Source of the DNA: an endosymbiont of Escarpia spicata
Lineage (GTDB): Bacteria; Pseudomonadota; Gammaproteobacteria; Chromatiales; Chromatiaceae
NCBI GenBank assembly: GCA_003349915.1
Contig: QFXE01000002.1
Location: 62,001-126,000 of the forward strand
Direction: 5' to 3'
DNA length: 64,000 bases
The position numbers and the translations under genes are program-made. This document shows positions 37,026 to 45,650 of this stretch, piece by piece. Within the stretch, counting starts at the first letter, position 1. Each line of letters starts with the position of its first letter. The notes beneath the pieces were generated by a model, which ran no database searches, was not told the DNA's origin, and saw only the letters and a list, made by a program, of their open reading frames with translations.

Positions 37026-38018
37026 GTGAGCACGTCCGTCAAAGACCACTGGTTAGGTATAACCTTTTCAGCGTTTATAATGATCGGCTGGATGATACAG
37101 AGTGACGGGGCGGAGCAGATTGTCGCGGCAGATGAGGTGTTGGTTGAGCCTGATAACGTCGATGCTGAATCAAAATCAATAATCGGTGAGCAAACTGAGA
37201 TCGGTAGAGATGTGCTGCTGGCCGTCGACCCGGAAGTGTCTATCCCTGCTCAGGTTGAATCAGATGCTGTTGCTGCCGCACATGAATTTCCTGAAAAAGA
37301 GATCTGTGAAATTGATTTTGAAACCTTGGGTAAGGCAGGTTATTTGGTGCCTAATAGCGATCAACAGCGCTTGTCTGAGGAATATCGCATAATCAAGCGG
37401 CCCCTGTTGATGAATGCTTTTGGTAAGGGCGCCGCACCGGTTGAGCGCGGCAACTTGGTTTTGGTTACAAGTTCTTTTCCTGGCGAAGGTAAAACCTACA
37501 CGGCGATTAATCTTGGAGTCAGTATTGCCACTGAGCTTGACTCCACTATCCTGCTTGTCGATGGTGATGTCCTAAAGTCATCTCTTAGCAAATTACTGGG
37601 GATGGAAGATAAGCCGGGATTGATAGACGTCTTGGAAGACCCAACTATGGATCTTGGTGACGTGATTCAGAGTACACAAGTGCCAAAACTGAAAATTCTC
37701 CCTGCCGGAAGACGCCATCAGAACTCTACTGAGTTGCTAGCCAGCGAAAGTATGGAGAAGATTTTGACAGAACTGGCTGAAAGGTACCCTGATCGTATCG
37801 TTTTATTTGATGCTCCTCCAATGCTGGCAACAACTGAAGCTGGTGTTCTTACCTATCGAATGGGACAGATAGTGATGGTTGTCGAAGCGGGCAAGACGCC
37901 AGTTGATGCTGTTAACGAATCGATTGCACAGCTTGATCCAAACAAAGTGATTGGTCTTGTTTTGAACAAAAGCAGAGTGAAGTCAGGCCATAAGTATTAT
38001 GGTAGTTACTATGGTTGA
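37026..38018 (+). CDS. XrtA-associated tyrosine autokinase with hydrophobic N-terminus
   Basis: This is a BY-kinase of 330 residues. The conserved block LSEEYRIIKRPLLMNAFGKG leads into Walker A (SSFPGEGKTYTAINL, from residue 149), Walker A' (ILLVDGDV) and Walker B (IVLFDAPP). The C-terminus has a tyrosine cluster HKYYGSYYG suited to autophosphorylation. The usual N-terminal MSxIEKAxxRL helix of XrtA kinases is replaced by a GTG-started segment with a hydrophobic stretch (residues 9-24, WLGITFSAFIMIGWMI) and an acidic linker. No chain-length determinant (Wzz) gene precedes it, although the kinase normally pairs with one. The hydrophobic segment may be a substitute membrane anchor. Confidence 0.92.
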   Translation: MSTSVKDHWLGITFSAFIMIGWMIQSDGAEQIVAADEVLVEPDNVDAESKSIIGEQTEIGRDVLLAVDPEVSIPAQVESDAVAAAHEFPEKEICEIDFETLGKAGYLVPNSDQQRLSEEYRIIKRPLLMNAFGKGAAPVERGNLVLVTSSFPGEGKTYTAINLGVSIATELDSTILLVDGDVLKSSLSKLLGMEDKPGLIDVLEDPTMDLGDVIQSTQVPKLKILPAGRRHQNSTELLASESMEKILTELAERYPDRIVLFDAPPMLATTEAGVLTYRMGQIVMVVEAGKTPVDAVNESIAQLDPNKVIGLVLNKSRVKSGHKYYGSYYG

Positions 38019-39453
38019 ATCTGTTCTCATGAAAGAAATGATCTCTGGTAGAGGGAAAACGGCTATTAATCGGATATTCGTTTTTTCTTTATTTTGTTTA
38101 ATATATTCCAATGCCCTGGCGGTATCTTGGCATATTGAGCCTGTTGCCACTCTAAAAGGCTCATATACGGATAATGTAACGCTTGAGAGTAATGATCTGG
38201 CTGAAAGTGATTTTATTACGGAGATATTGCCGGGAATTCATATTTTAGCTGATGGAAACAGATTGGATCTTGACCTCGACTATCGTCTGCAGCACATCCG
38301 GTATTATGACCATGGCGAGTCGAATAAAACCCAACATGCGTTAGGGTTGAGAGCAGATTTTACAGTTGTTGAGGATCTGTTTTTTGTTGAAGCAACTTCA
38401 GATTATACGCAAGTACCGGTGTTTTCATCCAGTGTCCGCGACCCGGAAAATATTGCGATTACCGATGATGTCACGGATATCTTCACGAACTCTATTTCAC
38501 CCTATCTGGTACATGAGTTTGGCAATTTTGCTGCGGGCCGCCTGATGTACACCATACGGCGTGTCAATTATAAGGATTCGACTACCAGCGATGTTGATCA
38601 CAGGGTTATCAATGCAGGGCTGGGTAGCGGTACGGGATTTACAAAATTCAGATGGAATTTGACCTATAGTGACAGGGATGCTGAGCCTGAGATAGGAACC
38701 TCCTCGAGATTCAAAATTGCAATGGCTGACTTGAGATACCCGCTCTACAAAAGGATGTTTGCCATTGCCAAGTTGGGCTATGAAAAAAACACCTACAGTT
38801 TGTCTGATGCCAGTACCAAGACTGAGGGTGAAGTCTGGGGGCTAGGTTTAGGGTGGGCACCTACAACGAGAACCAGTATGGAAGCCGTTTTCGGTAAACG
38901 GTATTTTGGTAATGCTGCAAATGTAATACTCACTCATGAAGGGTCTCTGTTTACTGTTTCTGCTCTGTATGAGGAGGATTTTACTACGGGGTCATTTGTT
39001 GATGCAGGAACCCCGACATTCGATGAGAATGGGAATCCTGTCTATGGAATAGATCGTCCGTCTGTTTCAACCGAAGTTTATCTTAATAAACGAATGTCCG
39101 CCGACCTTGTTTATTCTTTAAGTAAATCAGAAATCACGTTTACACTATTTGATACAAAGCGCGAATATCAAGTGACGGGCGCAGTTGATCATGTTTATGG
39201 CGGGGATGTTGTCTGGGATTGGACGTTAAGTTCCAGAACTACTGCCACATTTGGTGCTTTTTGGCATCAGACTGCACCATTTGAGGAGACACCAAGGATC
39301 GATGATTTTTATGGTGGCGTGCGACTTGAACGTAGTTTATCTCCGAGTTTGACGGGTGGTGCAGACTACTCCTTTTTAAAACGTGATACTGAGACTGATG
39401 GAGGAAGTTACAGTAGAAACAGGGTAGGTGCTTATATCACGTTAGTGTTTTAA
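37999..39453 (+). CDS. PEP-CTERM system-associated outer-membrane beta-barrel protein
   Basis: The protein has an N-terminal signal peptide (hydrophobic FVFSLFCLIYSNALA) and then about 430 residues of alternating aromatic/polar strands, ending in the terminal ...YITLVF typical of outer-membrane barrels. It resembles the TIGR03016-type proteins that follow XrtA-associated tyrosine kinases. It may be the secretin-like or porin-like exit for the polysaccharide. The frame overlaps the kinase gene by 20 nt if started at 37999. ATGs at 38011 and 38029 are in frame, and none has a clear ribosome binding site. Confidence 0.85.
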   Translation: MVVTMVESVLMKEMISGRGKTAINRIFVFSLFCLIYSNALAVSWHIEPVATLKGSYTDNVTLESNDLAESDFITEILPGIHILADGNRLDLDLDYRLQHIRYYDHGESNKTQHALGLRADFTVVEDLFFVEATSDYTQVPVFSSSVRDPENIAITDDVTDIFTNSISPYLVHEFGNFAAGRLMYTIRRVNYKDSTTSDVDHRVINAGLGSGTGFTKFRWNLTYSDRDAEPEIGTSSRFKIAMADLRYPLYKRMFAIAKLGYEKNTYSLSDASTKTEGEVWGLGLGWAPTTRTSMEAVFGKRYFGNAANVILTHEGSLFTVSALYEEDFTTGSFVDAGTPTFDENGNPVYGIDRPSVSTEVYLNKRMSADLVYSLSKSEITFTLFDTKREYQVTGAVDHVYGGDVVWDWTLSSRTTATFGAFWHQTAPFEETPRIDDFYGGVRLERSLSPSLTGGADYSFLKRDTETDGGSYSRNRVGAYITLVF

Positions 39454-39658
39454 TGGGGTTGGAAAATCGCTCAACGGAAACCTACTGAAAAAGCATGCCT
39501 CGCTTTCCCTCGCCCAAGCTGGATTTTATGAAGCTCTGTTGGCCTCACAAGGGTTCCGCTCGTAGGGCTGTTCCTATTAAGGCAATTCAACAGTATTTGA
39601 GGCAGGGTACAAAACCGTTGGAACACTATTGCCTCAGCAGAGCAAGCGGGAGTTTTTT

Positions 39659-39946
39659 GTGCGTTTTCTAAAACTGCTTTTTTTCATCTTAGCGATGATG
39701 GTGGGCGCAGCTTTTACGGTGCTCAATGCAGAGCCAGTACTTTTTAACTACTATTTTGGCAGTCGTGAATTGCCGCTTTCAGTAATCTTGATTGGCACGC
39801 TTGGTTTAGGCATTTTTCTTGGAATCCTGTCAGGGATGAATACCATGTTAGGCCTGAAGCGAAAAAACTCCATTTTGCGGAGACGTTCTCGTCTGGTAGA
39901 TGAGGAGGTAAAAAATCTCCGGTCTCTCCCGCTTAAGGATCAATAG
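39659..39946 (+). CDS. lapA: LapA (DUF1049) small inner-membrane protein
   Basis: The 95-residue protein has two membrane helices (LLFFILAMMVGAAFTVL and LSVILIGTLGLGIFLGILSG) and a basic cytoplasmic tail with a short coiled coil, as in LapA/YciS. The GTG at 39659 has GGGAG seven bases upstream and gives the family N-terminus (VRFLKLLFFILA). An earlier TTG at 39629 lacks a ribosome binding site. LapA and LapB form an inner-membrane pair controlling LpxC turnover and lipopolysaccharide assembly in E. coli. lapB starts 2 bp after the lapA stop. Confidence 0.92.
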   Translation: MRFLKLLFFILAMMVGAAFTVLNAEPVLFNYYFGSRELPLSVILIGTLGLGIFLGILSGMNTMLGLKRKNSILRRRSRLVDEEVKNLRSLPLKDQ

Positions 39947-39948
39947 GT

Positions 39949-41127
39949 ATGCTTGAGCTTTTGCTCTTGCTTCTACCGGTTGCGGCTGCTTCAGGTTGGT
40001 TTGCTGCTCGACGGAGTGAAGCTGGTCGGGATAAAACCAGTAGCCAGGAGGTCTTTCCCGCCTATTTTAAAGGATTGAATTTTCTACTGAATGAGCAGCC
40101 GGACAAGGCTATTGATGTCTTTGTTAAACTTCTGGAAGTGGATAGTGATACGGTAGAAACGCATTTGGCATTGGGCAATCTGTTTCGCCGTCGGGGAGAG
40201 GTGGAACGGGCAATACGTATCCACCAAAACCTGATCGCACGACCCACCCTTTCAAGGGAACAGAGAGCTCAGGCTTTGCTGGAACTTGGTCAGGACTATA
40301 TGCGAGCGGGGCTGTTCGATAGGGCTGAAAATCTTTTCGTAGAGTTGACTGAAATAAAACTTCATAGTGAACAGGCACTCTCCAATCTCCTGGTGATTTA
40401 CCAGCAGGAAAAAGAGTGGGATCGATGTTTGGAAGTGGCGCAGCAGTTGCAAGCGAGTGACGGCCACTCGCTTCAGCCAATAATTGCTCATTTTTACTGC
40501 GAGCAAGCTCAGCTGCTGATAAAAAAAGGCAATACTGTTTCTGCCATAGCAATACTGAAGAAGGCTCAGTCGGTAGATAGTGGATGCATTAGGTCGACTA
40601 TTCTGTTGGGGGAGATAGAGAAGTCAAAGGATGACTGCCGATCAGCCCTCAAAATATACAAAATGGTGGAAGTACAGGATTCCGCCTATCTGACTGAAAT
40701 TGTGCCTTCTTTGATCGAATGTTATGGAAAGATTGGCGATAGAGCTGCACTGAAGGATTATTTGAAACAACTGTATAGCAGGCATCGCGATACTTCTGTA
40801 ATGCTGGCGTTGACAGATATTATCACCGCCGAAGAGGATGTTTCATCAGCGGTTGATTTTGTCCTGCAACACCTAAAAGCGCTTCCCGATCTTAAAGGAC
40901 TTGACCGGCTGGTCACTCTAAACTTGCAGAATAGTGGCAGCAACCCACGAGAGAGCATGGAAACACTCAATAAGGCAGTTGCGTTGATGCTGGCTCGCCA
41001 ACCCTCGTATCAGTGTGAACAATGCGGATTTTCTGCAAAAACCCTGCATTGGCAGTGTCCCAGCTGCAACAACTGGAGTAGCATGAAACCGATTCGCGGA
41101 TTGGGCTGTGGGCCCAGAGAAAAATAG
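39949..41127 (+). CDS. lapB: Lipopolysaccharide assembly protein LapB
   Basis: LapB couples LPS synthesis to FtsH-dependent LpxC degradation. The 392-residue protein has an N-terminal membrane anchor (LLLLLLPVAAASGWFAA), the conserved YFKGLNFLLNEQPDKAID, a run of TPR repeats and a C-terminal rubredoxin-like metal ribbon (CEQCGFSAKTLHWQCPSC). All match E. coli YciM/LapB. It forms an operon with lapA and is followed by pyrF after 47 bp, the order seen in enterics. Confidence 0.96.
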   Translation: MLELLLLLLPVAAASGWFAARRSEAGRDKTSSQEVFPAYFKGLNFLLNEQPDKAIDVFVKLLEVDSDTVETHLALGNLFRRRGEVERAIRIHQNLIARPTLSREQRAQALLELGQDYMRAGLFDRAENLFVELTEIKLHSEQALSNLLVIYQQEKEWDRCLEVAQQLQASDGHSLQPIIAHFYCEQAQLLIKKGNTVSAIAILKKAQSVDSGCIRSTILLGEIEKSKDDCRSALKIYKMVEVQDSAYLTEIVPSLIECYGKIGDRAALKDYLKQLYSRHRDTSVMLALTDIITAEEDVSSAVDFVLQHLKALPDLKGLDRLVTLNLQNSGSNPRESMETLNKAVALMLARQPSYQCEQCGFSAKTLHWQCPSCNNWSSMKPIRGLGCGPREK

Positions 41128-41174
41128 GCGGTTCATAGCTTATTCAACATCAATTTTATGAGGCCGTAGGACAG

Positions 41175-41882
41175 ATGAGTGACAATGCTTCTCGGGTTAT
41201 CGTTGCCCTGGATTTTCCTGATGAAACCTCTGCACTGGAACTGGTCGAAAAACTTGATCCTGGTATGTGCAGGCTTAAGGTGGGCAAAGAGATGTTCACT
41301 CGTTTGGGTCCCTCTTTTGTCGAACAACTGAGTGGCAAGGGATTCGATATCTTTCTCGATCTTAAATTTCATGATATTCCAAATACTGTTGCGGCTGCCT
41401 GCAGTGCTGCAGCAGACCTCGGTGTTTGGATGATGAATATTCATGCGTCAGGAGGGCGCCGCATGATGGAAGCGGCGGCGGAAAGGCTGGCAACTCGTTC
41501 GGAAAGACCACTTTTGGTGGCCGTGACAATTCTGACGAGCCTGTCAAAAGAGGATATTGCTGAAGTTGGCTATCATGGTGAACCAGCTGAAAATGTCCTG
41601 CGCCTGGCGGACCTCTCCCTCTCATCCGGGATGGATGGAGTCGTCTGCTCTCCCCGGGAAGCATCTGATATCCGAGGCAGGGTTGGGAATGATTTCCTGC
41701 TGGTTACGCCCGGTGTTCGACCGTTGGACGCGGCAGCTGATGATCAACGCCGCGTGATGACGCCTGCAGATGCGATCAATGCAGGATCAAGTTATCTTGT
41801 CGTTGGGCGCCCGATAACGGCCGCGACTGATCCGTTGCAGGCACTGCATGCGATAAATAACGAGATTTTGTCTGTCTTGTAA
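41175..41882 (+). CDS. pyrF: Orotidine-5'-phosphate decarboxylase
   Basis: PyrF performs the last step of UMP synthesis. The 235-residue TIM barrel has the catalytic Asp-Lys-Asp array in [11 protein letters not shown] (Asp62, Lys64, Asp67), the N-terminal [15 protein letters not shown] and the C-terminal phosphate-binding YLVVGRPIT. lapA-lapB-pyrF is a conserved order. Confidence 0.97.
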   Translation: MSDNASRVIVALDFPDETSALELVEKLDPGMCRLKVGKEMFTRLGPSFVEQLSGKGFDIFLDLKFHDIPNTVAAACSAAADLGVWMMNIHASGGRRMMEAAAERLATRSERPLLVAVTILTSLSKEDIAEVGYHGEPAENVLRLADLSLSSGMDGVVCSPREASDIRGRVGNDFLLVTPGVRPLDAAADDQRRVMTPADAINAGSSYLVVGRPITAATDPLQALHAINNEILSVL

Positions 41883-41977
41883 GCCTATTAAACTGTTAAT
41901 CAGGTTTTGTTTGAAACCTATTTGGAAACATACGGCTACTGAAATTGTATTGTTATGAAGAGTGACAAGGGAAGAAG

Positions 41978-42883
41978 ATGAATAAAAAAGTTCTGAAGGC
42001 TGTCTTTCCGGCCGCAGGTCTGGGTACCCGCTTTCTGCCAGCCACCAAGGCATCTCCCAAGGAGATGTTACCCATTGTTGACAAGCCGTTGATTCAGTAC
42101 GGCGCCGAGGAGGCTGAGGCAGCTGGCATTGAATCCCTCGTTTTTATCATAGGCCGAGCAAAACGGGCGATCCCTGACCATTTTGACAAGGCGTATGAAC
42201 TTGAGGTGGAGCTGGAGTCTTCCGGCAAAGAGAAACTCCTGCAGATTGTTCAGAATGTTCTCCCTGAGGAGGTCTCCTGTATCTATCTACGGCAAGCTGA
42301 GGCAAAGGGACTCGGCCATGCAGTGCTCTGCGCCAAACCTGTAGTGAGAGATGAGCCTTTTGCGGTAATACTGGCAGATGACCTGATCAAGGGTGATAGT
42401 GGAAGGGGTGCCATGGCCCAGATGGTTGATGTCTATGACAAGTACCAGTGCAGTGTGATTCTTGTGGAAGAGGTGCCGCCCGAGGAAACCAATAAATACG
42501 GTATTGTTGAAGTAACCGAAGATGACGGTGAAACCGCAATCATCAGCTCAATTGTGGAAAAGCCCGATCCGAAAGATGCGCCGTCAAACCTGGCTGTGGT
42601 CGGACGTTATATCCTAACTCCGCGAATTTTCGACTTGCTGGAGCAGACAGGCACCGGTAAGGGTGGCGAGATTCAATTGACCGATGCGATTGCCGAACTG
42701 TTGAAATTCGAAAAGGTTCGAGCCTATCGGGTCAAAGGCAAACGATACGATTGCGGCAGCAAACTGGGTTACATGGAAGCCACAGTGGAATATGGCCTTG
42801 AGCACCCGGAATTGGGGGAGGATTTTGCGGCCTATCTGCGTGGCCTGGCCTGTACGCCGGGCAGCAAGGCCTCGAAGGAGTAG
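41978..42883 (+). CDS. galU: UTP-glucose-1-phosphate uridylyltransferase
   Basis: GalU makes UDP-glucose from UTP and glucose 1-phosphate for surface polysaccharides. The 301-residue protein begins MNKKVLKAVFPAAGLGTRFL (nucleotide-binding loop), then PKEMLPIVDKPLIQYGAEEA, AVILADDLI and GGEIQLTDAI. A GGGAAGAAG ribosome binding site precedes the ATG. A strong terminator follows. Its product could supply the nearby XrtA-linked EPS system, though galU is a general housekeeping gene. Confidence 0.98.
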   Translation: MNKKVLKAVFPAAGLGTRFLPATKASPKEMLPIVDKPLIQYGAEEAEAAGIESLVFIIGRAKRAIPDHFDKAYELEVELESSGKEKLLQIVQNVLPEEVSCIYLRQAEAKGLGHAVLCAKPVVRDEPFAVILADDLIKGDSGRGAMAQMVDVYDKYQCSVILVEEVPPEETNKYGIVEVTEDDGETAIISSIVEKPDPKDAPSNLAVVGRYILTPRIFDLLEQTGTGKGGEIQLTDAIAELLKFEKVRAYRVKGKRYDCGSKLGYMEATVEYGLEHPELGEDFAAYLRGLACTPGSKASKE

Positions 42884-42922
42884 GGCGTCTCCTCCAGTGC
42901 TTTGTGGGGCACACATCAGGAA

Positions 42923-42957
42923 CAAAAAAACCGCATCGGAAACCCGGTGCGGTTTTT
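42923..42957. terminator. Bidirectional terminator between galU and tRNA-Glu
   Basis: The stem ACCGCATCGG / CCGGTGCGGT is flanked by an A run on the left and a T run on the right. It can end galU transcripts on the plus strand and the tRNA transcript on the minus strand. Confidence 0.9.
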
Positions 42958-42962
42958 AAAGA

Positions 42963-43038
42963 TGGTACTCCCTAGGGGACTCGAACCCCTGTTACCGGCG
43001 TGAGAGGCCAGCGTCCTAGACCACTAGACGAAGGGAGC
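42963..43038 (-). tRNA. tRNA-Glu (anticodon CTC)
   Basis: Read on the minus strand, this 76-nt sequence folds as a cloverleaf. The acceptor stem is GCTCCCT/AGGGAGT, the D arm contains GTCTAGTGGTCTAGGAC, the anticodon stem is CTGGC/GCCGG with loop CTCTCAC (anticodon CTC), and the T arm is AGGGG-TTCGAGT-CCCCT. The 3' CCA is encoded. It decodes GAG. It is a single gene, not part of a cluster. Confidence 0.96.
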
Positions 43039-43128
43039 AGTTTGCTCGGAAAGGCGTTATTATACTGACCTCATGGCCAGGCTCAATGGTTTGGTGGTAT
43101 TTTTTTATCTCTTTGTGGTTTGTATTAG

Positions 43129-44508
43129 TTGAATCGAACGGTAAAGTGGCTTCAGCAGAAGCTGTTCAAGCGAAAAACGGGGTCTGACCAGGCGCCTACG
43201 GGACATAACGTCATCTTCGATCCAGTCATTGTTCCCCGCCCGGATCACAATATCTCCCGGGCAAATATCAGCGAAAATGCTGTCAAGGTGCTCTATCGGC
43301 TGAGAAATTCAGGTTTTGAGGCCTATCTGGTAGGGGGGGGCGTGCGTGATCTCCTGCTTGGGCGCGAACCCAAAGACTTTGATGTGGCGACTGACGCCCT
43401 GCCTGAACAGGTAAAGCAGGTCTTTCGCAATTGTCGCCTCATAGGCCGGCGTTTTCGTCTGGCGCACGTCTTTTTTGGCCGGGAGATCATCGAGGTCGCT
43501 ACCTTCCGCAGCATGGGGGATGGGAGCGCAGATGATTCGCGCAAGGTCGAGAACGGCATGATCCTGCGGGATAACGTCTACGGCACCATTGAGGAAGATG
43601 CCCAGAGGCGTGATTTCACCATCAATGCCCTCTACTACAACATCGGGGATTTCTCTGTTGTGGACTATGCGGATGGCCTGACGGATCTGAATAACGGTGT
43701 GCTGAGGCTGTTGGGGGATCCGGAACAGCGTTACCGTGAGGATCCTGTACGCATGTTGCGGGCGGTTCGTTTTGCCGGCAAGCTGGGATTTAGAATTGAC
43801 GCGTCCTGCGAAACGCCCCTGAGTTCAATGGTCTCCCTGCTGGATGATGTGCCAGCTGCCCGGTTATTTGAAGAGGTATTGAAGCTGTTCCTGGGCGGTG
43901 CTGCCCTGGAGACTTTTGAAAAGCTGCGCCACTACGACATGTTTGGTCACCTTTTTCCTGCGACCGAAGAGGCCTTGAGTCACGAGGATCACGACTTTCC
44001 TATTACCTTCGTCAACCGGGGATTGGATAATACCGACAGCAGGATCAGGGATGGAAAGCCGGTAACCCCTGCCTTCCTTTTCGCCGTGTTGCTGTGGGAA
44101 CCGGTACGTCTGCGCGCGGCAGCGTATGAGGCTGACGGCATGCCCCCGATACCTGCGCTGCAGGAGGCGGGAAGGGACGTCCTGGCCGAGCAGGCTCAGA
44201 GAGTGCTGATTCCGAAGCGTATCAGCTACCCAATGCGGGACATCTGGCAGATGCAGCCGAGATTCCTCAGTCGTGGCGGTAAACGTCCTCAACGTCTCAT
44301 CACCCACCCAAAATTTCGTGCTGCTTATGACTTCCTGCTGCTGCGTGCCCAGGCTGGAGAGGCGGAGATGGAGTTGGCGGAGTGGTGGACAGATTTCCAG
44401 AAAGGAAATCCTCAGGAGCAGGGTCAGATGGCCGGACAGGAACGCCGGGGCCGTAGTGGTCGCCGACGCCGTCGCCGACCCAGGAAGGCAAAACCATCGG
44501 ATGAGTGA
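43129..44508 (+). CDS. pcnB: Poly(A) polymerase I
   Basis: PcnB adds poly(A) tails that promote RNA decay. The 459-residue protein has the class II nucleotidyltransferase signature LVGGGVRDLLLGREPKDFDV, the RRFRLAHVFFGREIIEVATF block, RRDFTINALYYN, and a very basic C-terminal tail (RRGRSGRRRRRRPRKAK), as in E. coli PcnB. No ATG lies near the family start. The TTG at 43129 is the furthest start, directly after an in-frame TAG, and gives the expected N-terminus with HNISRANISENAVKVLYRL. It overlaps folK by 8 nt. Confidence 0.95.
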   Translation: MNRTVKWLQQKLFKRKTGSDQAPTGHNVIFDPVIVPRPDHNISRANISENAVKVLYRLRNSGFEAYLVGGGVRDLLLGREPKDFDVATDALPEQVKQVFRNCRLIGRRFRLAHVFFGREIIEVATFRSMGDGSADDSRKVENGMILRDNVYGTIEEDAQRRDFTINALYYNIGDFSVVDYADGLTDLNNGVLRLLGDPEQRYREDPVRMLRAVRFAGKLGFRIDASCETPLSSMVSLLDDVPAARLFEEVLKLFLGGAALETFEKLRHYDMFGHLFPATEEALSHEDHDFPITFVNRGLDNTDSRIRDGKPVTPAFLFAVLLWEPVRLRAAAYEADGMPPIPALQEAGRDVLAEQAQRVLIPKRISYPMRDIWQMQPRFLSRGGKRPQRLITHPKFRAAYDFLLLRAQAGEAEMELAEWWTDFQKGNPQEQGQMAGQERRGRSGRRRRRRPRKAKPSDE

Positions 44509-45001
44509 AAGCCCGCTGATCGCTGCGTACATCGGGTTGGGCAGTAATTTGGAATCACCGCGACAGCAGGTGAGCCGGGCGCTGGACGAACTGGGCGACC
44601 TGCCGAAGACTCACTGTACAGCCCGCTCCTCGCTCTACCGGACTCCGCCGATGGGGCCGCCTGATCAGCCGGACTACATCAATGCGGTCGCTGCTGTGGC
44701 GACCTCCCTGAGCGCAGAGATGCTACTGGAAGAGTTGCAGCGGTTGGAACGGCTGCATCGGCGGGTAGAGAGCGGCGAACGCTGGGGGCCGCGGACCCTC
44801 GATTTGGATCTGCTGCTGTTTGGCGATCAGCAGATCAAAACCACGCATCTGATCGTGCCGCACACCGGTTTGGGGGCGCGCGCATTTGTACTCTATCCTT
44901 TGGCTGAGATCGCACCGCCAGGGTTGGATATCCCACGGCTCGGGCCGCTTTCCGGACTGCTTGAACGGATTTCAGGTGATGGTATCGAAAAGGTCGCCTG
45001 A
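44501..45001 (+). CDS. folK: HPPK: 6-hydroxymethyl-7,8-dihydropterin pyrophosphokinase
   Basis: FolK pyrophosphorylates hydroxymethyl-dihydropterin in folate synthesis. The ATG at 44501, inside the end of pcnB, gives 166 residues: AAYIGLGSNLESPRQQVSRA at the N-terminus and the HPPK signature RWGPRTLDLDLLLFG. AGGAAGG lies about 14 bases upstream. pcnB-folK is a conserved pair. The next gene overlaps by 23 nt. Confidence 0.96.
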   Translation: MSESPLIAAYIGLGSNLESPRQQVSRALDELGDLPKTHCTARSSLYRTPPMGPPDQPDYINAVAAVATSLSAEMLLEELQRLERLHRRVESGERWGPRTLDLDLLLFGDQQIKTTHLIVPHTGLGARAFVLYPLAEIAPPGLDIPRLGPLSGLLERISGDGIEKVA

Positions 45002-45650
45002 ATCATTTTCCCCGCCGGGCTTTTTGGTGGTCGAGGGTCCTGTCGGTGTGGGCAAGACCAGCCTGGTGCGACGTCTGGCTGAGGCCTTTGGCGGCGAAAC
45101 GCTGCTTGAGGAAGCCGAAGAGAATCCTTTTTTGGATCGTTTCTACCGGGACCGCCGGCAGTCTGCATTTCCTGCACAGCTTTTTTTCCTTTTTCAACGC
45201 AGCCGTCAATGGAACGAATTGCAGCAGGGCGATATGTTCCGGCAGCGTTTGATTGCCGATTTTATGCTGGAGAAAGATCGCCTCTTCGCCGAAGTCAATC
45301 TTGAACATGAGGAGCTGCTGCTCTACCAGCAGGTCTATGAGCGGCTGGCCATGGAGGCGCCGAAGCCCGATCTGGTGGTCTATCTGCAGGCGCCGGTTGA
45401 GACACTGATGCGGCGCATCCGTCAACGGGCGAGACCTGAAGAGGCAAGCATGGATCCCGCCTACCTACAGCGGCTGTGTGACGCCTACACCGACTTTTTT
45501 TACCACTATGACCGCTCACCGCTGCTGATCATCAACGCGGCGGAGATCAACCCGGTTGAGAGTGAAGCTGACTTTCAGTTGCTGGTGGAACATATCTGCA
45601 CTGCCGATTCGGGTAAACGTTACCTCAATCCCGTACCTCTGCTGTTTTGA
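44979..45650 (+). CDS. Deoxynucleoside kinase (deoxyadenosine/deoxyguanosine kinase type)
   Basis: The 223-residue dNK-family protein has P-loop EGPVGVGKTSLVRRL, the substrate-binding EEAEENPFLDRFYRDR, the LFFLFQRSRQWNEL stretch and a lid region (RRIRQRARPEE). It salvages deoxynucleosides to their 5'-monophosphates. The start at the ATG 44979 overlaps folK in another frame. Location between folK and panB is common in gammaproteobacteria with this gene. Substrate specificity cannot be read from sequence alone. Confidence 0.88.
   Translation: MVSKRSPESFSPPGFLVVEGPVGVGKTSLVRRLAEAFGGETLLEEAEENPFLDRFYRDRRQSAFPAQLFFLFQRSRQWNELQQGDMFRQRLIADFMLEKDRLFAEVNLEHEELLLYQQVYERLAMEAPKPDLVVYLQAPVETLMRRIRQRARPEEASMDPAYLQRLCDAYTDFFYHYDRSPLLIINAAEINPVESEADFQLLVEHICTADSGKRYLNPVPLLF

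Noticed and set aside
37067-37104. Alternative frame upstream of the kinase reading ...DRLDDTE, reminiscent of the lost N-terminal helix of XrtA kinases
   Set aside because: The resemblance is only a few residues, the frame closes with TGA at once, and no start codon with the expected MSxIEKA sequence precedes it. It is too weak to call a frameshift.
39495-39671. 58-codon frame before lapA as a gene
   Set aside because: There is no ribosome binding site, it overlaps the lapA start and it has no recognisable features. It is kept only as a junction observation.
42963-43038. tRNA-Glu as an attachment site for a genomic island carrying the XrtA locus
   Set aside because: No integrase gene, no flanking direct repeat of the tRNA 3' end and intact conserved genes (lapAB-pyrF-galU) between the tRNA and the XrtA module.
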